Source of the DNA: CAWCHZ01 sp963795555
GTDB lineage: Bacteria; Actinomycetota; Thermoleophilia; Solirubrobacterales; Solirubrobacteraceae
Reading direction: 5' to 3'
Assembly (NCBI GenBank): GCA_963795555.1
Contig: CAWCHZ010000002.1
Span: forward strand, 1,922,001-1,986,000
Length of the DNA: 64,000 nucleotides
Shown here: positions 59,636 to 64,000 of the stretch, in pieces
Position numbering within the stretch: the stretch's first letter is position 1
Layout: every line of letters starts with the position of its first letter
The notes under the pieces: model-generated
What the model was told of the DNA's origin: nothing
Databases searched by the model: none
Seen by the model: the letters and a program-made list of their open reading frames with translations, nothing else
Position numbers and translations under genes: made by a program

Positions 59636-60778
59636 CTAGCGCGTTCGCGCCCGTGCCAGCGCCTCCGCCCGAGCGGCCAGGGGTGGGGGAAGCGCGCGGA
59701 CCAGCTGCTTGGCCCGCTGGCGCAGCACGGCGGGCGCCAGCTCGGCGAGCGTGCGCGGCAGGCGCCGGTTGTGGACCACCAGCCCGCCCCAGCTGAGCGG
59801 GTCATCGCCATCGGCGAAGCGCAGCTTGTAGGGGTGTGTGCCGGCGCCCAGATCCAGACGCCGCTCGCCGCGGGCGATGCCGTCCTCGAGCGCCGCGAGG
59901 ATCGTCAGCATCGTGGGCTTGAGGTCGCCGTGGCGCTCCTCCCAGCCGCCGTTCCAATACTTGATCTCACCGCCGGCCGCGTGGAACAGCTGCACCGAGA
60001 CGAGCTCGCCGGCGACCTCGACGGCCCACAGGCGCAGGCGATCGGGGCCGAGCTCGCTTGCGGCCTCGCGCAGCAGCTCGGGCACCCCCGGACCGGTGAG
60101 CCCGGAGGGCGCGCGGCCCTCCCAGCGTGCCGCGTGCAGGCGCAGCAGCGCGTCGAGCGCAGCGTCGAGCTCGGCCGGGTCGACGATCTGACGCACCTGT
60201 CCGTCGCGCTCGGAGAGCTGGCGGCGCGCGCGTCCCATCTGGCTGCGAAAGTTGCGCGAGCGCCCCTTCAGCCAATCCTCGGGCAGCCCCGCCGTCAGCG
60301 CCACGGTCGGCGCGGGGCGCGCGGAGGTGCGGTAGGGACTCAGTCGCAGCCTCCCGCGCCAGCCGCCAGCCAGCAGGTGCGTCCAGCCGGAGCGCAGTGG
60401 GACCGCCTCGAACGCGAGCAGATCGGGGCGTGGCTCGAGCTGCGCTAGCGCATCGCGCAGGGCGGTCGCGGCCTCCCGCTCGCGGCCGGGTAGGCAGAGC
60501 ACGTCGACACGATCGGAGAACTCGACGCCGAGGAAGCGCATGTCGGTGCGCCCGCCGCCGTTCGCGCAGACGTGCCAGGGCGCGAGCGCGACCAGTCGAT
60601 CGGCCTCGCGCACCGCGATGATCCGCAGGAGCGCGTGCGCCGGCGCGAGGTTGCGCCACCATGCGAGCATCCAGCCCGGCGCGCACAGCGGCAGCGCGCA
60701 GCGGACGGCGAGCTCGTCCCATGCTGGCGCCAGCGCGCGCGCCGTGTCGAGATCCTCGATGATGTCGACGCTCAGCAT
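59636..60778 (-). CDS. CelD/BcsL-type GNAT acyltransferase (FemAB-like fold)
   Basis: 380 residues. The N-terminal half (WDELAVRCALPLCAPGWMLA, LLRIIAVREADRLVALAPWH) and C-terminal half (KGRSRNFRSQMGRARRQLSE, LWAVEVAGELVSVQLFHAAG, IKYWNGGWEERHGDLKPTML and LDLGAGTHPYKLRFADGD) fit the double-GNAT architecture of CelD/BcsL proteins, found in cellulose and exopolysaccharide gene clusters. Acylation of a polysaccharide is inferred from neighbours, not shown. It is divergent from the GT2 gene by 50 bp. Confidence 0.82.
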   Translation of the reverse strand: MLSVDIIEDLDTARALAPAWDELAVRCALPLCAPGWMLAWWRNLAPAHALLRIIAVREADRLVALAPWHVCANGGGRTDMRFLGVEFSDRVDVLCLPGREREAATALRDALAQLEPRPDLLAFEAVPLRSGWTHLLAGGWRGRLRLSPYRTSARPAPTVALTAGLPEDWLKGRSRNFRSQMGRARRQLSERDGQVRQIVDPAELDAALDALLRLHAARWEGRAPSGLTGPGVPELLREAASELGPDRLRLWAVEVAGELVSVQLFHAAGGEIKYWNGGWEERHGDLKPTMLTILAALEDGIARGERRLDLGAGTHPYKLRFADGDDPLSWGGLVVHNRRLPRTLAELAPAVLRQRAKQLVRALPPPLAARAEALARARTR

Positions 60779-60828
60779 CTGCCGGCGCCGATCATCGCAC
60801 GGTCGGCCGCCGCATCCGCCTGCGCCCG

Positions 60829-62211
60829 ATGACCGCGCCGCCTCGACCCACGATCGACTCGACCGGCAGGACCGATCCGTCCGGCCCGACGACGCTGCCC
60901 GGCACTACGACCCCGCCTGACACAGCGGGCCGTGGGGCGCCATCGCGCGGGGCGACGCTGTCGGCCTGCGTGATCGCGCGCAACGAGCAGCAGCGCCTGC
61001 CGGATTGCCTGCGCAGCCTGCGGTTCTGCGATGAGATCGTGGTCGTCGACTCGGGCTCGCGCGACCGGACGGTCGAGATCGCCCACGAGCACGGCGCGCG
61101 CGTCGTCGAGCAGCCATGGCTGGGCTTCGGCGCCCAGCGCAACGTCGCGATCGATCACGCCCACGGCGACTGGATTCTCGAGGTCGACGCCGACGAGCGT
61201 GTCACGCCGGCGCTGCGGGAGGAGATCGAGGCCTTCCTGGCCGATCCGCCGGCCGGCATCGAGATCGCCGGCCTGCCGCTGCAGGACATCTTCCTCGGAG
61301 GCCGGCTGGGCCCGGCGGCGAAGTACCCCAAGTACCGTTATCGCCTATTTCGCCGCGACGCCTACCGCCACGACGAGCGTCGCACCGTGCACGAGGGCCT
61401 CTGGTCGCGCGGCCAGGCGTGGGCCTTTGCCGGGGACATCGAGCACCTGCTCGCCGGCAGCTGGCGTGAGGCGCTCCATGACGCCTGGACGTACGCGGGC
61501 CTCGAGGCGGCCCAGTCGGTTGCGCCCGCGGGGCCGCGAGGCTATCTGGTTCGCATCTGCCTGCGCCCGACGGCGAAGCTGCTCTACCGACTGGTGGTCG
61601 ACGGCGGCTGGCACGACGGTTGGCTGGGCATCGTCAAGATCGCGCTCGACTGTGCTTCGGATGCCGCCGTCGGCCTGCGCCAGCTCGCCGGCGGAGGCGT
61701 GCGCGGCGAGGCCGATGGCCACTTCGGCCTGCGCAGCGTGCGCATGGGCAGCGTGCGGCTGGTCGCGCTGGCGCTGGGGGACACTGCGACGCGCGCGGCG
61801 CGCGACTGGCTGGAGCGTGCGCGGGTGAGCGGGGCTGACGTCGCGATCATCAGCGACGTCCTCGCCGATGCCAACGCGCCGCTGCGGATCCGCCGGCTCG
61901 AGCGGGCCGGGCCACTGGCGCTGATCCGAGCGCTCGACGCCGAGCAGCAGCTTCGTCCGATCGATGCGCTGATCCTGTTCGGGCCGCGCGCGCGGTTGCT
62001 CGGGCGGCTGCTGCCGGTCGGCGCGCTCGGTGTCGGCGGCCTGCGGGAGGAAAGCGCCGACCCGATCGCCGTCGAGCGCGAGCTGCGCCTGCGTACGCGC
62101 GGGGATGGCCCGGCAGTTGCCCACGGCGGCGCCGAGCGAGCGCCTGGCGGCCCGCAGGAGGCGGCCGGGAGCGGCGAGGGAGCGCCCATGGGTGCTTCCG
62201 CCCAGCGCTAA
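60829..62211 (+). CDS. GT2 glycosyltransferase with a long C-terminal domain
   Basis: 460 residues. After a 40-residue Thr/Pro-rich N-terminus the GT-A domain reads LSACVIARNEQQRLPDCLRS, EIVVVDSGSRDRTVEIAHEH, ILEVDADERVTPALREEIEA (DXD site) and KYRYRLFRRDAYRHDERRTV. This matches the WaaE/KdtX-like branch that works without a full lipid carrier domain. From about residue 290 a second domain follows (DVAIISDVLADANAPLRIRR), rich in Leu/Ala/Arg, which I do not recognise. It is ordered with the nucleotidyltransferase and TuaH-like genes downstream. Confidence 0.82.
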   Translation: MTAPPRPTIDSTGRTDPSGPTTLPGTTTPPDTAGRGAPSRGATLSACVIARNEQQRLPDCLRSLRFCDEIVVVDSGSRDRTVEIAHEHGARVVEQPWLGFGAQRNVAIDHAHGDWILEVDADERVTPALREEIEAFLADPPAGIEIAGLPLQDIFLGGRLGPAAKYPKYRYRLFRRDAYRHDERRTVHEGLWSRGQAWAFAGDIEHLLAGSWREALHDAWTYAGLEAAQSVAPAGPRGYLVRICLRPTAKLLYRLVVDGGWHDGWLGIVKIALDCASDAAVGLRQLAGGGVRGEADGHFGLRSVRMGSVRLVALALGDTATRAARDWLERARVSGADVAIISDVLADANAPLRIRRLERAGPLALIRALDAEQQLRPIDALILFGPRARLLGRLLPVGALGVGGLREESADPIAVERELRLRTRGDGPAVAHGGAERAPGGPQEAAGSGEGAPMGASAQR

Positions 62212-62323
62212 TCTCGCTTCCAGCCGCGCCGATTAGCCTTCCTGGCGCCATGTGCTTGCTCTCAACCAGGCAGACCCCCACCCGGCGATGGAGCAGATCC
62301 CTCCGGCTGGACGAGGTCTGCTC

Positions 62324-63061
62324 GTGAGCCGGGCGATCGTCCTCGCCGGCGGCCTCGGGACGCGCCTGCGTCCCTACACCGTCGTGCTGCCCAAGCCGCT
62401 CGTGCCGGTCGGCGACCGACCGGTCCTGGACGTGGTCGTGCGCCAGCTGCGCCACTATGGCTTCGAGCGGATCACGATGGCCACCGGCTATCTGGCGGAG
62501 CTCGTCGAGGCGTTCTTCCGCGACGGATCGCACTACGGCATTCCGATCGACTACTTCCGCGAGCACGAGCCGCTCGGCACGGTTGGCGCGCTCGCCCAGA
62601 TCGAGGGGCTGACCGAGGACTTCATGGTCATGAACGGCGACGTGCTGACCGACATCGACTACGGCCGCCTGCTCGCGGCGCACCGCGCGAGCGACGCCGT
62701 CGCGACGATCGCGACCACGCACCGCGACGTCCAGGTCTCGCTCGGCGTGCTGCAGTGTGACGACGAGGCCGATCCGACCCGGCTGACCGGCTACCTCGAG
62801 AAGCCGCGCTACGAGTACCGCGTCTCGATGGGCGTCTACTGCTTCTCACCGCGCGTGCTCGCCTATCTCAGCGCGGGCGAGCGCGTCGACTTCCCCGATC
62901 TGATCCTGCGCCTGATCGCGGGCGGCGAGGTCGTGCGGGCCTGGCCGTCGGACAACTATTGGTTGGACATCGGGCGCCACGACGACTACGAGACCGCCGT
63001 GGAAGAGTTCGAGCGGATGCGTGCCCGTCTGATCCCCGATGACGGCCAGCCGGCACTGTGA
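62324..63061 (+). CDS. Sugar-phosphate nucleotidyltransferase
   Basis: 245 residues with the nucleotidyltransferase signature SRAIVLAGGLGTRLRPYTVV (GGxGTRL near residues 9-15) and LPKPLVPVGDRPVLDVVVRQ, then DFMVMNGDVLTDIDYG (metal Asp), YLEKPRYEYRVSMGVYCFS and WPSDNYWLDIGRHDDYETAV. It makes an NDP-hexose from sugar 1-phosphate and NTP, most like GDP-mannose or dTDP-glucose pyrophosphorylases of the short type. GTG 62324 is chosen because GAGG precedes it and the conserved sequence starts at once; ATG 62288 is a longer alternative. Its stop overlaps a duplicated junction. Confidence 0.87.
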   Translation: MSRAIVLAGGLGTRLRPYTVVLPKPLVPVGDRPVLDVVVRQLRHYGFERITMATGYLAELVEAFFRDGSHYGIPIDYFREHEPLGTVGALAQIEGLTEDFMVMNGDVLTDIDYGRLLAAHRASDAVATIATTHRDVQVSLGVLQCDDEADPTRLTGYLEKPRYEYRVSMGVYCFSPRVLAYLSAGERVDFPDLILRLIAGGEVVRAWPSDNYWLDIGRHDDYETAVEEFERMRARLIPDDGQPAL

Positions 63062-63131
63062 GCGGGGCGGCGCAAGCCAGCGAACAGCCGGACCTGTGAG
63101 CGGGACCGCCGAAGCCAGCCAGCAAACGGCT
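63056..63131. repeat. 38-bp duplication of a stop/start junction
   Basis: CTGTGAGCGGGGCGGCGCAA at 63056 recurs as CTGTGAGCGGGACCGCCGAA at 63094, with AGCCAGC in both. Each copy contains the GTGA in which a stop and a GTG start overlap: the first holds the nucleotidyltransferase stop, the second the start of the glycosyltransferase gene. Confidence 0.88.
63058..63099 (+). other. 13-codon mini open frame with GTGA overlaps on both sides
   Basis: GTG 63058 overlaps the nucleotidyltransferase stop (63059-63061). The frame reads VSGAAQASEQPDL and stops at TGA 63097-63099, which overlaps the GTG (63096) of the next gene. It appears to be a by-product of the junction duplication that keeps coupled starts at both ends. 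Translation is not demonstrated. Confidence 0.4.
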
Positions 63132-64000
63132 GCGAGCTCGCTGCCGCATGCCCTCGCCGGACGGGACATCGTCTGCGTCGGCTTCGCCGACTGGGACACC
63201 GACCTGTGGACCAACCAGCACCATCTGATGGCGCGCCTGGCCACCAACAACCGGATCCTCTTCGTCGAGTCGCTTGGCCTGCGGCGGCCCCAGCTGGCCG
63301 GTCGCGACCTGCGCCGCATCGCCCGGCGCCTGCGCCGCGGGCTGGGGCGACCGCGCCACGTCGACGGCCTGCACGTCCTCTCGCCGCTGGTGGTGCCGCT
63401 GCACGGCAATCGGCTCGTGCGCTCGCTGAACGCTCGCCTGCTCGTCGCCGCCGTCGGGCGCGCGACCCGTGCGCTGGGCATGTCCAAGCCGATCCTCTGG
63501 GCCTACGTGCCACAGGCCGAGCCGCTGCGCAGGGCGCTGGCGCCCGAGCTCGTCGTCTACCACTGCGTGGATGACATCGCGGCCCAGAAGGGTGTCGACG
63601 CCGCCGCGTTTGCGGCGGCGGAGCGGCGCTTCGCCTCCGCGGCCGACCTCGTCCTTGCCAGCTCAGCGCCGCTGGCGCGGCGGATGCGCACGCTCGCCGC
63701 CAACGTGCTCGAGGCGCCCAACGTCGCCGACACGACGCTGTTCGCGACGGCGCTCGAGCCGGGGCCGATCGACCCCGCGTTGGCCGCGCTGCCCGCTCCG
63801 CGCATCGTCTTCACGGGCGCGATCGTTGCCACCAAGATCGACCTCGGGCTGATCGAGCAGCTCGCGGGGCTGCGCCCGGACTGGACGATCGCGCTGGTCG
63901 GGCCGGTGGGCGTCGGCGACCCGAGCACCGACGTCTCCAGGCTCGGCGCGCGACCCAACGTCCATCTGCTCGGGGCGCGCCGCCAGCGCGAGCTGCCCGC
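63096..64000 (+). CDS. TuaH-like glycosyltransferase (cut by the window end)
   Basis: The frame is open from GTG 63096 to the last base, giving about 301 residues of a GT-B protein. Visible are DIVCVGFADWDTDLWTNQHH, RILFVESLGLRR, KPILWAYVPQAEP, LVVYHCVDDIAAQKGVD and IVFTGAIVATKIDLGLIEQL, the pattern of TuaH and related glycosyltransferases used in teichuronic-acid-like and other surface polymers. The C-terminal donor-binding part is missing here. The sugar is unknown. It follows the nucleotidyltransferase gene through the duplicated GTGA junction. Confidence 0.8.
   Translation, partial: MSGTAEASQQTAASSLPHALAGRDIVCVGFADWDTDLWTNQHHLMARLATNNRILFVESLGLRRPQLAGRDLRRIARRLRRGLGRPRHVDGLHVLSPLVVPLHGNRLVRSLNARLLVAAVGRATRALGMSKPILWAYVPQAEPLRRALAPELVVYHCVDDIAAQKGVDAAAFAAAERRFASAADLVLASSAPLARRMRTLAANVLEAPNVADTTLFATALEPGPIDPALAALPAPRIVFTGAIVATKIDLGLIEQLAGLRPDWTIALVGPVGVGDPSTDVSRLGARPNVHLLGARRQRELP

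Overview
This is a 64 kb, very GC-rich, gene-dense chromosomal window with frequent GTG starts, many 4-nt GTGA stop/start overlaps and convergent genes that overlap at their ends. The gene content (type II isoleucyl-tRNA synthetase, PAC2 protein, DUF2342 metalloprotease, Mrp ATPase without a CxxC pair, 7Fe ferredoxin, DUF2127 and TSUP membrane proteins, secreted proteins with a recurrent Arg/Gly-rich C-terminal beta-domain) suggests an actinobacterium, most likely of the class Thermoleophilia (Solirubrobacter/Conexibacter type). That placement is an inference from family resemblance. I see no phage, transposase, CRISPR, rRNA or tRNA gene, and no stretch above 300 bp without a gene.

Layout. 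1-6.5 kb: end of a methyltransferase, PlsC acyltransferase, fumarase, a small lipoprotein and ileS. 6.5-13.6 kb: thioredoxin, SpoIIM-like protein, a Dpm1-type glycosyltransferase, PolX, an otsB/membrane protein/glycosyltransferase operon and two half-size TSUP transporters. 13.6-26.4 kb: DUF2127 protein, APC permease fused to a Usp domain, GNAT protein, Nudix, then a glycan-type island (flippase, SqdB-like UDP-sulfoquinovose synthase, GT2, large GT-C-like membrane protein), a small coiled-coil protein, an OB+HD nuclease and PAC2. 26.4-42 kb: UvrD-like helicase-nuclease, inositol-phosphatase family protein, DUF2342 protease, Mrp, ferredoxin, amidase, citrate synthase, an ECF sigma factor facing its putative anti-sigma factor, groES-groEL with two CIRCE operators, ASCH, HIT, Nudix and polysaccharide deacetylase genes. 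42-50.5 kb: a minus-strand run of five genes (phosphoesterase, family-5 uracil-DNA glycosylase, Lhr helicase, GDPD, beta-helix protein), mostly joined by GTGA overlaps. 50.5-64 kb: a secreted PQQ-type sugar dehydrogenase, then a surface-glycan region (DUF2334 deacetylase, ATP-grasp ligase, FkbM methyltransferase, flippase, lysyl-oxidase-like protein, CelD/FemAB-like acyltransferase, GT2, nucleotidyltransferase and a TuaH-like glycosyltransferase cut by the window end).

The most striking signal is not a gene family. At least 17 short tandem duplications (unit 18-48 bp, mutually unrelated sequences) are scattered through the window, most of them on gene ends, stop/start junctions or intergenic spacers. 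Several copy the stop codon of the preceding gene. Three create tiny open frames between neighbouring genes, and two of these are linked on both sides by 4-nt stop/start overlaps. Duplications inside coding sequence keep the frame (18, 27, 30, 36, 39, 48 bp), while spacer arrays tend to have a period of about 20-24 bp.
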